Below, piece by piece: positions 1 through 8,673 of a DNA stretch of 64,000 bases. Each line of letters begins with the position of its first letter. Position 1 is the stretch's first letter. A model generated the notes under the pieces. It saw only the letters and a program-made list of their open reading frames with translations, did no database searches and was not told where the DNA came from. The stretch spans positions 434,001-498,000 of the forward strand of contig NZNV01000010.1 in NCBI GenBank assembly GCA_002695025.1, given 5' to 3'. Origin of the DNA: Owenweeksia sp. GTDB lineage: Bacteria; Bacteroidota; Bacteroidia; Flavobacteriales; Schleiferiaceae. A program made the position numbers and the translations under genes.

Positions 1-172
1 CATGTTGGAAATGAACATGGTGGCGGAAGGCTATTATGCCACCAAATTGATCCGGCAGGTACGCAAAGCGCATGAACTTAAAATGCCCATTGCCAATGCC
101 GTGTACAAGATCCTGTACGATGGGCGGTCCCCTAAAAAGGTGATGAAAAGGCTGGCCGAGAAAATGGATTGA
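1..172 (+). CDS. gpsA: Glycerol-3-phosphate dehydrogenase [NAD(P)+], C-terminal end (partial)
   Basis: This is the last 56 or so codons of a gene that begins before the window; the frame is open from base 2 and stops with TGA at 170-172. The translation contains EMNMVAEGYY, followed by KMPIANAVYKILY. This matches the C-terminal helical part of GpsA, where 'VAEG' and 'MPI..AVY.ILY' are conserved. GpsA reduces dihydroxyacetone phosphate to sn-glycerol 3-phosphate in the cytoplasm for phospholipid synthesis. The catalytic and NAD-binding parts lie outside the window, so the call rests on the tail alone. Confidence 0.75.
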   Translation, partial: MLEMNMVAEGYYATKLIRQVRKAHELKMPIANAVYKILYDGRSPKKVMKRLAEKMD

Positions 173-236
173 GTCGCCTGTAAGCTTCACTTCTCAACTT
201 TTACGCAGCCAAGCGGTTAGTCCGTGAAAGGATATT

Positions 237-1802
237 TTGAAGAAACGCTACAAATTACTGATCGGCATCGTTGTTTTCATAGGCTTGCTATGGCTGGCCC
301 TGGAGCTGTTTGCCGGTTCTTTTATACGCTCTTCCCTACAGAGGTCGGTGCAATATTACCCTTCGGATACACTGGCTATCGGTCAGGTGAACGTCACCTA
401 CTTTCCCCTGGGCCTGGAGCTTCGGGACCTCGATTTTGACCTGCACCAGCCTGCAGACACGCTGATGATCAGCTGGCGTGGAAAGCTGGAAGTGGCCCGG
501 GCAAAGGGGCTTAACTGGCTGGGAGCACTGCAGGGCAAGGACCTCAGGCTGGAGTTACTGGAAGTGGGTGAAGGCGCCATCCAATGGAATATCAGTCCCC
601 GCCAGAAGCAAAAAAAACGTCAAGACCCTTCTTCATCCGGCAAGCCGGAACGCCACAAGCTATTACTGGAGAAACTGCGGATAGAGCAATTGGATCTGGG
701 CCTGGAGCGCGATTCTTCATCCATTGGACTGAGCGTGGCCCTGGAAATAGATAGCTTATGGCTCAATAATAAAGACAGCCTGCGCTGGCAGTTAGGAAGA
801 CTAAGGATGCACTCTGAGAATGGCGACTTCCGGAATGTAATGCGCGACTATAATTTTTCGTATCAAAGCCTTCATTTTGACTCAGCCGATAGTGTTTTGA
901 ACATGCGTGGCTTTCGTATGAAACCCGGCCTGAGCAGGTCCGGGTTCTATGAAAAATATACCTACATGAAAGTTCAACCGGATATTTCGGCCGATCTCAT
1001 TCAGATGGAAGGGATTGATGTGGCAAGAGTCAATGAAGGCATTTTTGCCCGCGTATTGCTCATTGACAGTACCTTGATCGATATCTATCAGGATACCCGA
1101 AAAGAGCGCAGGCCCGGTCGTGTAAAACTGCCCTCGGAGTTGTTGGCCAAAGCTCCTTTAGCCATAGATGTGGACTCCCTGGTACTGAAGAGAGGGAAAC
1201 TGATCTATCATGAAAGGGTGGATAAGCAGGAAGAGTTGGCCTTTCTGGAGGGCGATGAACTGGAGCTTAGTATTTTCCCACTTAGTAATAGGGGCGATAC
1301 CGTAAGCTCGGATATGGATATGAAGGCCAGTATCCGTTTTATGAAGGAAGCCAAAACCACCCTGAACGCTCATTTTTATAAGGGTAAACCTAGCCATGAC
1401 TTTAAGGTGGAAGCCACTATGGGGGCCGTCAATATGGCTCGTTTTAATCCTATTCTTTTACCCATGACGGGCATCTACATCAAATCCGGTGATTGTCGCG
1501 AGATCAGGGTGTCCATGTATGGGAATGATTATACGTGCAAGGGAGACATGAACATTGCCTACCACGACCTTAAAATTGCCATACCGGCCAATGATGAGGA
1601 ACGCAATTTCTTTGAAAAGATAGCCGAAGGTCTGGGTAACCTGGCCCTGGTAAATACCAACAATGATTTCAGTGATGATAACGGTCTTATTTATTACGAA
1701 CGAGATCTACGCAGGCCGGTGGTGAATTATTGGTGGAAATCCATGGAAACCGGCCTGAAGGACGTCCTCATCCGTTTCCACAAGAATAAAGATGGCTCTT
1801 AG
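237..1802 (+). CDS. AsmA-like / DUF748-like envelope protein
   Basis: The product has 521 residues: one N-terminal membrane helix (about residues 6-27, LLIGIVVFIGLLWLALEL), then a long beta-rich periplasmic part. A segment such as 'VTYFPLGLELRDLDF' near residue 53 is typical of AsmA/DUF748-type proteins, which are thought to bridge the periplasm in lipid transport. The start used is TTG at 237, which puts the basic MKKR ahead of the helix; no better ATG lies near. The stop shares the tetranucleotide TTAG at 1799-1802 with the convergent lipoprotein gene. Family placement is by architecture, and the substrate is unknown. Confidence 0.7.
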   Translation: MKKRYKLLIGIVVFIGLLWLALELFAGSFIRSSLQRSVQYYPSDTLAIGQVNVTYFPLGLELRDLDFDLHQPADTLMISWRGKLEVARAKGLNWLGALQGKDLRLELLEVGEGAIQWNISPRQKQKKRQDPSSSGKPERHKLLLEKLRIEQLDLGLERDSSSIGLSVALEIDSLWLNNKDSLRWQLGRLRMHSENGDFRNVMRDYNFSYQSLHFDSADSVLNMRGFRMKPGLSRSGFYEKYTYMKVQPDISADLIQMEGIDVARVNEGIFARVLLIDSTLIDIYQDTRKERRPGRVKLPSELLAKAPLAIDVDSLVLKRGKLIYHERVDKQEELAFLEGDELELSIFPLSNRGDTVSSDMDMKASIRFMKEAKTTLNAHFYKGKPSHDFKVEATMGAVNMARFNPILLPMTGIYIKSGDCREIRVSMYGNDYTCKGDMNIAYHDLKIAIPANDEERNFFEKIAEGLGNLALVNTNNDFSDDNGLIYYERDLRRPVVNYWWKSMETGLKDVLIRFHKNKDGS

Positions 1803-2524
1803 TTTACCGTGCCCGTTTCGGAGCGGTATTCGGCTATATTGCCGGAAATATCACTAACCGTCACAATAAGCTGGTATTTGCTTCCCGCAGGATATCCGGA
1901 AGAAGTGCTCAGGAAGTTATGAGAAGCGTTAAAACTCTTCACTCCGTTGAGGCCGGTTTTGCTAAACTTTTTCCATTCTGTTTCCGGCTCTTCCTGGGCG
2001 TTCAGTTCCCAAAGTGTAGCCGTATATTCGGAAAGACCGAGCTTATCCGTAAGGGTAAAATTCGCTTCAATAAGCCCGTTTGGGCCGGAGTTCACGCTGG
2101 TGGAAAACAAGGTAAAGATTGCCTGGGGCTTCACCCGGTCCTTCACCACAAAGACTTCCTGTACGGAATGCACATTTTCATCTGTATCGGCACATTGCAC
2201 ATCTATAAGATTGCTGCCGGTATAATCAAAACCTACGGCTACTGGAGCTTTAAATTCCAGGGTGTCCGCAGTGCCGGAAAGGCTTTTTTGTCCGCTGTAA
2301 TAGGTAGTGCCGGAACTGGTGCTGAGGGTAATGTAGGCCGCCTTCAGGCCCCGGTCATCGGAAAAGCGTACCTCCACGCTTACAGAATCGGCATAATCTA
2401 CATTTACGAGAGGCGAAACCACTACAATAGTCGGTTTTTCACCTACCGGTTTGCCCGGTCCGTTACTGGATTTACCGCAGGAAAGGAGCGCCAGTAAAGG
2501 GAATAGTAAAATAAGGCTTCTCAT
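1799..2524 (-). CDS. Lipoprotein with Ig-like beta domains (DUF4625-like)
   Basis: The 241-residue protein has a clear SPII signal: a hydrophobic stretch (LILLFPLLALLSC) ends in LLSC, so Cys16 is the lipidated residue. The mature part has two tandem beta-rich segments. Each opens with a proline-rich 'P.I.V.SP' or 'PQAIFTL' strand and includes acidic loops (FSDDRGL, LTDKLGL). This resembles Bacteroidota DUF4625-type lipoproteins of unknown role. It is probably anchored in the outer membrane. A TAnnTTTG promoter box lies 17-24 bp upstream of the start. The gene converges with the AsmA-like gene and overlaps it by 4 bp. Confidence 0.7.
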   Translation of the reverse strand: MRSLILLFPLLALLSCGKSSNGPGKPVGEKPTIVVVSPLVNVDYADSVSVEVRFSDDRGLKAAYITLSTSSGTTYYSGQKSLSGTADTLEFKAPVAVGFDYTGSNLIDVQCADTDENVHSVQEVFVVKDRVKPQAIFTLFSTSVNSGPNGLIEANFTLTDKLGLSEYTATLWELNAQEEPETEWKKFSKTGLNGVKSFNASHNFLSTSSGYPAGSKYQLIVTVSDISGNIAEYRSETGTVN

Positions 2525-2540
2525 AGGATAGTGGTTTGGA

Positions 2541-2548
2541 CAAAGATA
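2541..2548 (-). promoter_or_regulatory. -7 box of a Bacteroidota-type promoter
   Basis: On the minus strand the sequence reads TATCTTTG, an exact match to the TAnnTTTG consensus, 17 bp upstream of the lipoprotein start at 2524. I do not see a good TTTG box at the usual 19-21 bp spacing, so the call rests on the -7 element and its position. Confidence 0.4.
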
Positions 2549-2617
2549 TAAAATGAGCTGTGGAACCGGGAGGGCTTAAATCTGCTACCTTTCCGCTTTA
2601 AACCAAACTTTAAAGCC

Positions 2618-3277
2618 ATGCCAGAACCTGGTTTTATCTCCTACAACGCCCGCAAAGTAGACGACCCGCTTTCAACCCTGAATAATTGGTACCAGGACAT
2701 GGACCAGCGCAGATCGGTGCGCGATTTCAGCGACAAAGCGGTTCCGCGTGAAGAGGTGGAGCAATTGATCCGCATCGCTTCCACCGCGCCTAGTGGCGCT
2801 CATAAGCAGCCCTGGACCTTTGTGGCGGTTTCCAACCCTATTTTGAAAAAGAAAATCCGCGAAGCTGCTGAAAAAGAGGAATACGAATTCTACCACGGCC
2901 GGGCTACACAGGAGTGGCTGGATGATCTGGCCCCCATCGGTACGGACTGGCATAAACCTTTCCTGGAAATTGCGCCCTGGCTGATCGTGGTCTTTAAGAA
3001 ATCGTACAACAACGAAGGGGAGGGAAAAAGCAAGAATTACTACGTACAGGAGTCGGTGGGCATTGCCTGCGGTTTCCTGATTGCGGCTATTCACCAGGCC
3101 GGACTGGTAACGCTTACCCATACACCCAGTCCTATGAATTTCCTGGCCGATATCCTGGAGCGGCCGGCCAATGAAAAGCCCTTTTTGTTGCTGCCAGTGG
3201 GTTACCCGGCTTCTGATGCCTGCGTTCCGGACCTGAAACGAAAAGCGCTTGCCGAGGTAAGCGAGTTTTACCAGTAG
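2618..3277 (+). CDS. Nitroreductase family protein (iodotyrosine deiodinase-like)
   Basis: This 219-residue FMN-dependent oxidoreductase has the N-terminal 'RRSVRDF' phosphate-binding motif (about residues 31-37) and 'APSGAHKQPW' (about 58-67), which contacts FMN. A lid region follows, then 'VGIACGFLIAAIHQAGL' and 'LLPVGYPA' near the C terminus. The 'SGAHKQPW' form and the inserted segment before 'W..PFLEIAP' resemble the iodotyrosine-deiodinase-like branch more than NfsB. Length suits that branch. The enzyme is expected to be a cytosolic homodimer reducing an aromatic or quinone-like substrate with NAD(P)H. The true substrate cannot be told from sequence. Confidence 0.9.
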   Translation: MPEPGFISYNARKVDDPLSTLNNWYQDMDQRRSVRDFSDKAVPREEVEQLIRIASTAPSGAHKQPWTFVAVSNPILKKKIREAAEKEEYEFYHGRATQEWLDDLAPIGTDWHKPFLEIAPWLIVVFKKSYNNEGEGKSKNYYVQESVGIACGFLIAAIHQAGLVTLTHTPSPMNFLADILERPANEKPFLLLPVGYPASDACVPDLKRKALAEVSEFYQ

Positions 3278-3406
3278 AGCCCTGGCTTTTAATAAAAGAT
3301 CGATGATCTTAACAAATTCACAGGAAGGTTTGGCAAAGTGTCAAACAGCAGAACAGAAGCGAAAGAGTAACTTGCTCCCGAAAATACCTAACATAAAGGC
3401 CTGCTT

Positions 3407-4873
3407 ATGAACCTTAAACCTGTATACCTTTTACATTTACTGCTTTTTTGCGGACCGGCACTGTTTTCCCAGAATTACTTCAACAGGATTTACCCCGGAG
3501 CCTCGCCTGACTGGGGTCCGGTTGAGTTGGTAGGTCTGGACTCAGGCTATGTAACCATGGACAATGTTATTTTCCGTGAATACGATCTTCAGGGAAATCC
3601 GGTGGATTCGGTCTTTCATAATATATTACCTAAACCCATCATAACCGGCTATGGTCTTATAGCCTTACCGGGCCAACGCTTTATACATGGCTATTCATCT
3701 TTTGGCTACAAGGTTGGCTTGTTGATGAAATACGATAATAAGGGGGCTGTAGTACAAATGAAAAGCTACTCTTGCAGCGGCTACCTTACCACCTCACCTT
3801 TTAGTATCAAGGCGGATAGCGACAGTACTTTTATAATGAGTGGGACGGTAAGCAATTCCAGCTCCCCTCAAAATGAAACCAAGATTTTTTATGCCCGCGT
3901 GGATACCAGTTTTAACGTACTCTGGGAGCGGGTCTATGAGGAGCCGGACCCGGTACCGGGAAGGAAGTACTTTGAACCACACATCTGGGTGGAACCCACC
4001 GGCTATGCCTTTGGGTTTTCGGTGTGGTATTACAATGGGCAGTTCAGGGGCAAAGGCCTGGTGCTTAAAACCGATCTTTCCGGGAACCCGCAGTGGATAA
4101 CGGAAATTAAAACTCCTAACGGAGAAATAGTGACACCCTCTTTAGAAAAACAAAGTAATGGGAATTATATTTTTCTGGCTGCGGAGAGAATGGATACCAA
4201 TAACCGCACGTCCAATTACGATCCTATGGTGCATATATATGGAACCATTGACCCCAACGGGCAACTGTTAACCCAAAAAAGACTGGGACCGGTAATGAAT
4301 TTTGTGAGTAAGTCAGCTTTTACACGTACCTATGATCAGAATTTTGTGATGGGGGGTTTAACGCACAATGCCAATGATGACTGGACGACCTACCTGATCA
4401 AGTTTACCGAAAATGGTGATCCCGTATGGCAAAGAGAATACTTCCATAACAGTCCGCAAAAACAAAGCTGGGCTTTCAGCATCGTTCAAACTGCGGATTC
4501 AGGTTTGGTTATGGGAGGAGTATTCATGGAAGACTTTAACCAGGCACCGTTTACCTGGTTGCTCAGGCTGGATCAATACGGTTGCAATACGGCAAACTGT
4601 TCCAAGGTAGGTGTGCCGGAAGTGGATCCTGATTCTGAGCTAAATGTATTTCCTAACCCTACCCGTGATCATTTTGTGCTGGAATGGAATGATCCTGTAG
4701 GAGAAGCAGTGATTCATATATACAGCAGTATGGGCCGCCTGGTATACCGTGAGAAGATCGCTTCCGGCACTACCCGCACACGAATAAATACCGGCTCATG
4801 GGCGGCAGGGGTCTATTACCTGCAGATGGAAGAAGGGGTTCAAAACCAGGCCTTAAGGCTGATCAAGGAATAA
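3407..4873 (+). CDS. Secreted T9SS type A sorting domain protein
   Basis: The 488-residue protein begins with a Sec signal peptide (hydrophobic residues 7-20, ending FSQ). A long beta-rich body of about 390 residues follows, probably a propeller: there are repeated 'LIKFTENGDPVWQREY' and 'LLRLDQYG'-like blades. The C-terminal ~75 residues form a T9SS type A sorting domain, with 'NVFPNPTRDHFVLEW', then 'IYSSMGRLVYRE', 'INTGSWAAGVYYLQ' and a basic end. The product is expected to cross the outer membrane through T9SS and be cleaved or anchored at the surface. Its 3' end overlaps the convergent DUF2071 gene by 11 bp. Ligand or enzymatic role is unknown. Confidence 0.85.
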   Translation: MNLKPVYLLHLLLFCGPALFSQNYFNRIYPGASPDWGPVELVGLDSGYVTMDNVIFREYDLQGNPVDSVFHNILPKPIITGYGLIALPGQRFIHGYSSFGYKVGLLMKYDNKGAVVQMKSYSCSGYLTTSPFSIKADSDSTFIMSGTVSNSSSPQNETKIFYARVDTSFNVLWERVYEEPDPVPGRKYFEPHIWVEPTGYAFGFSVWYYNGQFRGKGLVLKTDLSGNPQWITEIKTPNGEIVTPSLEKQSNGNYIFLAAERMDTNNRTSNYDPMVHIYGTIDPNGQLLTQKRLGPVMNFVSKSAFTRTYDQNFVMGGLTHNANDDWTTYLIKFTENGDPVWQREYFHNSPQKQSWAFSIVQTADSGLVMGGVFMEDFNQAPFTWLLRLDQYGCNTANCSKVGVPEVDPDSELNVFPNPTRDHFVLEWNDPVGEAVIHIYSSMGRLVYREKIASGTTRTRINTGSWAAGVYYLQMEEGVQNQALRLIKE

Positions 4874-5591
4874 AACCTGCCACCGTTCTTGGCCATGCCA
4901 GTACCTGCACTCCGCTGGAGTAATGGACTGTATCGGGCTTTCCGTGGATCAGCCCTTGGAGAGCGGGGTAGTCAATGTGCAACTCCCGGATGGTTATTTC
5001 CGTTAGTGGCCACTCTACATGGTGTATGTCGTAAGCGTTGATACGATTTCCCTGCTCCTGGAAGAGCGCGTATTTTTCGGTGAGCCAGCAGTCACGCTCC
5101 ATTTTGGATGGCACACTACTGCCCCTGGTATAACACACTTTAAACTCATTGGCCTTGGCCCTGTTCAAAGAAATGTACTGCCCTTCTTTTCGGTTTATTT
5201 CAGCATGCTGATAGGGCAGACCTGAAAGTGTTTTCGCTATACTGCAAGCGGCTTTACTGCCCGCCTCAATGCTCAGGAAATATACGCCCGGCTTGTGGTT
5301 ACACCGCACGTAGGTCCGGATGTTGATCTCGTCAAAATCCGAAAGTGGAGGAAAGGCAGGCAGCTTGCGCGGACGAACGTTTTTCATGCTGAAGGCTACC
5401 GCTGATACCCAGGCCTCACCTTCGAAACGGTCAATCTCAAGTTCATCAGGTACCATTTTACGCAGAATGGCCTCCTCTACACGCCAATGCAGGAATATCG
5501 CCTCATTCCATTCCTGGTAGTATTTCCATTTTCCGGTGGGCAGGGCCCACGGGCGGTGATCCTTTTGGTTTAGTATTTCACGGGTCTTCAT
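4863..5591 (-). CDS. DUF2071 (YqjF-like) protein
   Basis: The product of 242 residues matches the DUF2071/YqjF family (COG3361). It has an early 'HWRVEEAILRKMVPDELEID' segment and 'GEAWVSAVAFSMKNVRP'. 'NIRTYVR...GVYFLSIEAGSKAACSIAK' and a C-terminal 'IHYSSGVQVLAW'-type end follow. The family is a single-domain cytosolic fold related to acetoacetate decarboxylase, with no settled function. The gene lies 11 bp after the conserved hypothetical gene on the same strand and may be co-transcribed with it. Confidence 0.85.
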   Translation of the reverse strand: MKTREILNQKDHRPWALPTGKWKYYQEWNEAIFLHWRVEEAILRKMVPDELEIDRFEGEAWVSAVAFSMKNVRPRKLPAFPPLSDFDEINIRTYVRCNHKPGVYFLSIEAGSKAACSIAKTLSGLPYQHAEINRKEGQYISLNRAKANEFKVCYTRGSSVPSKMERDCWLTEKYALFQEQGNRINAYDIHHVEWPLTEITIRELHIDYPALQGLIHGKPDTVHYSSGVQVLAWPRTVAGFIP

Positions 5592-5602
5592 AAAAAGAGG
5601 GG

Positions 5603-6067
5603 CTAATCCCGGGCGGTTGCACCTCCAAAGGCTTTTAATAAACTGTTTAAGGGCCGGATATCCGGCTCCTGCCAGTGGTGCCGTGCCTCAGGGGTAAAGA
5701 GGAACTCCGGGCGGTAAAACTCTAGGGGCAGTTTACTGTGCCCGTATTCGGAACGGATAAAAGCATTACAGCGTTCCGCTATAGAAAGGTCTCCATGGCT
5801 TTTCAGGAAGTGTTGCGCCACCAGCAACCAAAAGCGGGTAATGGTTTCATGGTAGCCCTCCGTATCCGTGTTGGGTGTGCCCACCGATGCATTGTGTGCG
5901 GTAATATTCCTTCGCGCAAGCGGTAAAGCCTCTTCCAAAGGATGTTTGGAGCAATACCAGATGGCTACCACCAAGTGTGCCTCGTGCGTCCATTCCACTT
6001 TGGGTAATTCCCGTTTCTCAAAGCGGTTGATCAGGGAACTGATTTCTTCCTCCGTATAGTTTTTCAT
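5603..6067 (-). CDS. Conserved hypothetical protein
   Basis: I do not recognise a named family. The start chosen is ATG at 6067 (MKNYTEEEI, 154 residues). The open frame runs on to 6208, but that extension looks less protein-like. The product is soluble, mostly helical and rich in His and Trp ('WTHEAHLVVAIWY', 'GYHETITRFW', 'ARHHWQEPD'). It has no signal peptide or membrane segment. The histidine placement could suggest metal binding, which is only inference. It sits directly upstream of the DUF2071 gene on the same strand. Confidence 0.6.
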   Translation of the reverse strand: MKNYTEEEISSLINRFEKRELPKVEWTHEAHLVVAIWYCSKHPLEEALPLARRNITAHNASVGTPNTDTEGYHETITRFWLLVAQHFLKSHGDLSIAERCNAFIRSEYGHSKLPLEFYRPEFLFTPEARHHWQEPDIRPLNSLLKAFGGATARD

Positions 6068-6297
6068 GCTGTCTCGGCTGTTCATCTGGTGGCATTTTTG
6101 ATAAATTTCCGGGTACTCCTCTATTTCTTCCAGCGGTTCCCCGGCATCAGAGTTCCTGATGCTGTATTCCTCCACGAGGTACAGGTTTAAGTTACGGGGT
6201 GCTTTCACCGTATTAAAAATAGGTATTTCTACAGCTTGATCGGGCCTGGTGCCTTATTCTTCTTAGGAATACCGACCGGGCTTCCCATTCCCTAACC

Positions 6298-6765
6298 TCA
6301 GGAATTCAACCTCCATAAGCTGTACGCCCATACCAGGTCATACACCAGCCACAGCAAATAGGGCAACAGTATCCAGGAAGAGAGGCGGTCATAGGCACGG
6401 AGCTGGATAAAGAACCACACTACCACGGCAGCAAAGGGGATCAGCCCGATGAATCCCGCCAGGGTGCTCTCCAAACCGAAAAAGAGGAAATTCCAGAGTT
6501 CATTGCCCGCTAACATGGCCAGGGTCCATTGTATCAGCTTTTTCCGTTCAGGGCTGTCCGGGGCACTCACCAGGCGAAAAAGAATGGCAATAGCCATAAT
6601 GTAATAGAGCGTTCCCACCAGTAACCAGCCGGAAACAGAAAGGGCAAACGAGGGTTGCTCCAGGTACGGGAACCACTCCTGCAGGGCATCTCCGGTAAAC
6701 AGGGTACCCAGGATGGCAAAGGCAAAACACGTACTGATGGATATGAGGAGGTTCTTAATGATCAT
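6298..6765 (-). CDS. TspO/MBR family membrane protein
   Basis: The 155-residue product has five membrane helices and the Trp-rich pattern of TspO/peripheral benzodiazepine receptor homologues: 'LEQPSFALSVSGWLLVGTLYY' in helices 1-2, 'NELWNFLFFGL' in helix 3 and 'LLWLVYDLVWAYSLWRLN' at the C terminus. Family members bind porphyrins or other hydrophobic ligands in the cytoplasmic or outer membrane and modulate tetrapyrrole metabolism. The first loop is shortened compared with classical TspO 'W..P' motifs. It stands alone, with 181 bp of unassigned sequence upstream. Confidence 0.88.
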   Translation of the reverse strand: MIIKNLLISISTCFAFAILGTLFTGDALQEWFPYLEQPSFALSVSGWLLVGTLYYIMAIAILFRLVSAPDSPERKKLIQWTLAMLAGNELWNFLFFGLESTLAGFIGLIPFAAVVVWFFIQLRAYDRLSSWILLPYLLWLVYDLVWAYSLWRLNS

Positions 6766-6947
6766 ACAATAGGGTAAAGGGGCAGTAAAACTAGGTTTTT
6801 AACGCTTTTTTGGAAAGTAGGTTTAGGGGGAAGTTACTCACGGAGAGTGTTAATAGTTTGGCTTTGTTTGGTAGTCAGCTTGTGGGTAATCATCAGGATG
6901 ATGTCTTAGTACTCCAATTCCTGCACTTATCCAATGTGCTCTGTGGC

Positions 6948-7985
6948 CTATTTACCCGTTGTCATCTTATCCCGTAGTTTTCGTTCGTTGCCTGTAACCA
7001 CAATAATGTTGTCATACACCTGCATATTGGCAATGGCTAATTTCTCCGGTAATCCGGTACTTGAAAGTTTCCAACTCCCGCTTTCGCTGTCTTTTCGGTA
7101 AATACCGTCCCATTGCCCCGCTAAAAGGGTGTGGTTCACGTTCACTACGTTGAATGTGTAAAGCTGGGAGGGCAGGCCACCTTGGATATTTTGCCAGGTC
7201 TGCCCTTGGTCATAAGACGAAAAGAGTTCATTATAGGCCATGGCAGAAACCGCCTGGTCGTCTGAACTGATGTTGTGCAATGCACCCTTTGAAAAGATTG
7301 GTTTCCAGTCCTTTTCCCCAATGGGTGAGGCAAAGCCTCCTTGACTGGTAGCCATATAAATGCGGCCATCAAAAACCGTTAGGCCATTCACTTGAAGAGA
7401 GCCGTTACCGTATTCTAACTCCCAGCGGCCAGATGTATCATTGTAAGAATAAAGCCCTGAATTGGTGGCTACATAAAGCCTGTCTTCAATTTTAGCGAAT
7501 TTTCGGATGGTCACGTTATCCAGGCCGGTATTTAGAGTGGCCCAGGTGTGGCCATTGTCCTCAGAGTAAAAAACGCCCTTTGTTTGTGTGCCTGCGTACA
7601 GGCGATCATGGTAGAATAGTAAAGCTCCCACATTACCTTCAAGCAATTGTTTGCTGGTGGAGATGGGAACCCACTTATCTTCCTGGGATTTAAAATAGTA
7701 AAGGCCGCTGTCTTTTGAGATCAGTGCCAGTTGGTTTCCCGAAACAGCGATCCCGCCCAGGCCAATAGAAGTTGTTGAAGGCAAACCCTCGCTTTTATTT
7801 TCCCATGTCAATCCCTGGTCGTACGAAAAGTAGACCACGCCATCCGTTTCCTGAACGGGATGGTGGGTCAATAGGATTTCGCTGTCCGGGGCAGGTTTAG
7901 GGTTGCTTTGGGTTTGCCCGTTACAGGCATATAAGGTAATGAGGGCCAATGAAGCCAAAAGTCGGATGGGTGCTGAAAATACCAT
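6948..7985 (-). CDS. Lipoprotein beta-propeller with Asp-box (BNR) repeats
   Basis: The 345-residue product starts with a SPII signal (LLASLALITLYAC, Cys21). The mature part is a beta-propeller in which Asp-box motifs of the form S-x-D-x-G-x-T-W recur: SYDQGLTW, SEDNGHTW and SYDQGQTW. Similar folds occur in sialidases and Vps10-type proteins, but the catalytic residues of sialidases are not apparent, so a binding role is more likely. The gene starts 3 bp after the stop of the FKBP lipoprotein gene, so the two probably form an operon that places both proteins at the outer membrane. Confidence 0.8.
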   Translation of the reverse strand: MVFSAPIRLLASLALITLYACNGQTQSNPKPAPDSEILLTHHPVQETDGVVYFSYDQGLTWENKSEGLPSTTSIGLGGIAVSGNQLALISKDSGLYYFKSQEDKWVPISTSKQLLEGNVGALLFYHDRLYAGTQTKGVFYSEDNGHTWATLNTGLDNVTIRKFAKIEDRLYVATNSGLYSYNDTSGRWELEYGNGSLQVNGLTVFDGRIYMATSQGGFASPIGEKDWKPIFSKGALHNISSDDQAVSAMAYNELFSSYDQGQTWQNIQGGLPSQLYTFNVVNVNHTLLAGQWDGIYRKDSESGSWKLSSTGLPEKLAIANMQVYDNIIVVTGNERKLRDKMTTGK

Positions 7986-7988
7986 GTG

Positions 7989-8397
7989 CTAGTTGTTAGA
8001 GAGAATATCGATCAATTCAATTTCATAAACTAATGTAGAATCGGGCTGCGGGAATGTTTGATTTCCCGATCGCTTACTTAGGGATGGTGGAACTATAAGT
8101 TTTCGTATTTCCCCTTTTTTCATGCCCCGTACCCCTTCATCAACACCCGCTATAACTTGATTTGCTCCTACCATGAATTTAACCGGGCCTGGCAGGTCGT
8201 AAGATGAAAACAGCAAAGAGTCATTCGGATAACTCATCTTTTCGTGGATCAGGACTTCACTTCCCAATTGAGCCGCTTCGCCTTTCCCTTTTTTCAGCAC
8301 TATATATTTCAAGCCCGAATCCGATTGAGTGTATTGCTGTGTCCTACAGCTGAGGGCACAAAGAATAACGGCTGCAAAAAATAACGACCTTCCTCAT
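7989..8397 (-). CDS. FKBP-type peptidyl-prolyl isomerase lipoprotein with an apparent frameshift
   Basis: The frame at 7989-8312 encodes an FKBP fold: 'GSEVLIHEKM', 'GPVKFMVGANQVIAGVDEG', 'MKKGEIRKLIVPP' and 'LVYEIELIDI'. These folds catalyse cis-trans proline isomerisation. Upstream in the same frame lies a lipobox (ALSC) and linker, but no start codon before an in-frame TGA. The ATG at 8397 is one base out of frame. Removing one T from the six-T run (plus-strand A run at 8376-8381) fuses it to MRKVVIFAAVILCALSC, a perfect SPII signal. So the gene is either broken, phase-variable or mis-sequenced by one base. The downstream neighbour is the Asp-box lipoprotein. Confidence 0.75.
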
Positions 8398-8470
8398 ATT
8401 TTGGCGCTTTTACGGTTGAGATCTACTTTGGTTGCACACAATCAATGTGTCTGCGCATAGGGGTTGTACA

Positions 8471-8488
8471 CGCCAATAGGGTTTGGCG
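8471..8488 (+). terminator. Hairpin with T tail
   Basis: CGCCAA (8471-8476), a 6-base loop and TTGGCG (8483-8488) form a perfect 6-bp stem, followed by TTTTATTT on the plus strand. No plus-strand gene ends nearby, so it may instead stop readthrough or antisense transcription in the gap between the hydrolase and FKBP genes. Confidence 0.4.
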
Positions 8489-8592
8489 TTTTATTTCTCT
8501 GAAAGATAGTTAGTTACTCTTTGAAAAGTGCTTAAATGCACTGATTATTTCCTGCCGATCTTTTCCACTCATAGGGGTACACAGCCTTTGCT

Positions 8593-8615
8593 GGCCATAG
8601 CGTCTCGCTACGGCC
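8593..8615. repeat. Short palindromic repeat, copy 1
   Basis: GGCC-A-TAGCG-TCT-CGCTA-C-GGCC forms a near-perfect hairpin. The core TAGCG-TCT-CGCTA is shared with elements at 8651-8673 (loop GGA) and 9845-9857 (TAGTG-TCT-CGCTA). Together they look like a REP-type dispersed palindrome. Confidence 0.6.
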
Positions 8616-8650
8616 ATATATTTTCAGCTGTTAAAGAGAGTCTTATAAGC

Positions 8651-8673
8651 AAGTGTAGCGGGACGCTACGCTT
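8651..8673. repeat. Short palindromic repeat, copy 2
   Basis: AAG-T-GTAGCG-GGA-CGCTAC-G-CTT is a 23-bp imperfect palindrome that overlaps the stop codon of the beta-lactamase-fold gene (8672-8674). It is related to the copies at 8593 and 9845 and could serve as that gene's 3' stem-loop. Confidence 0.6.
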
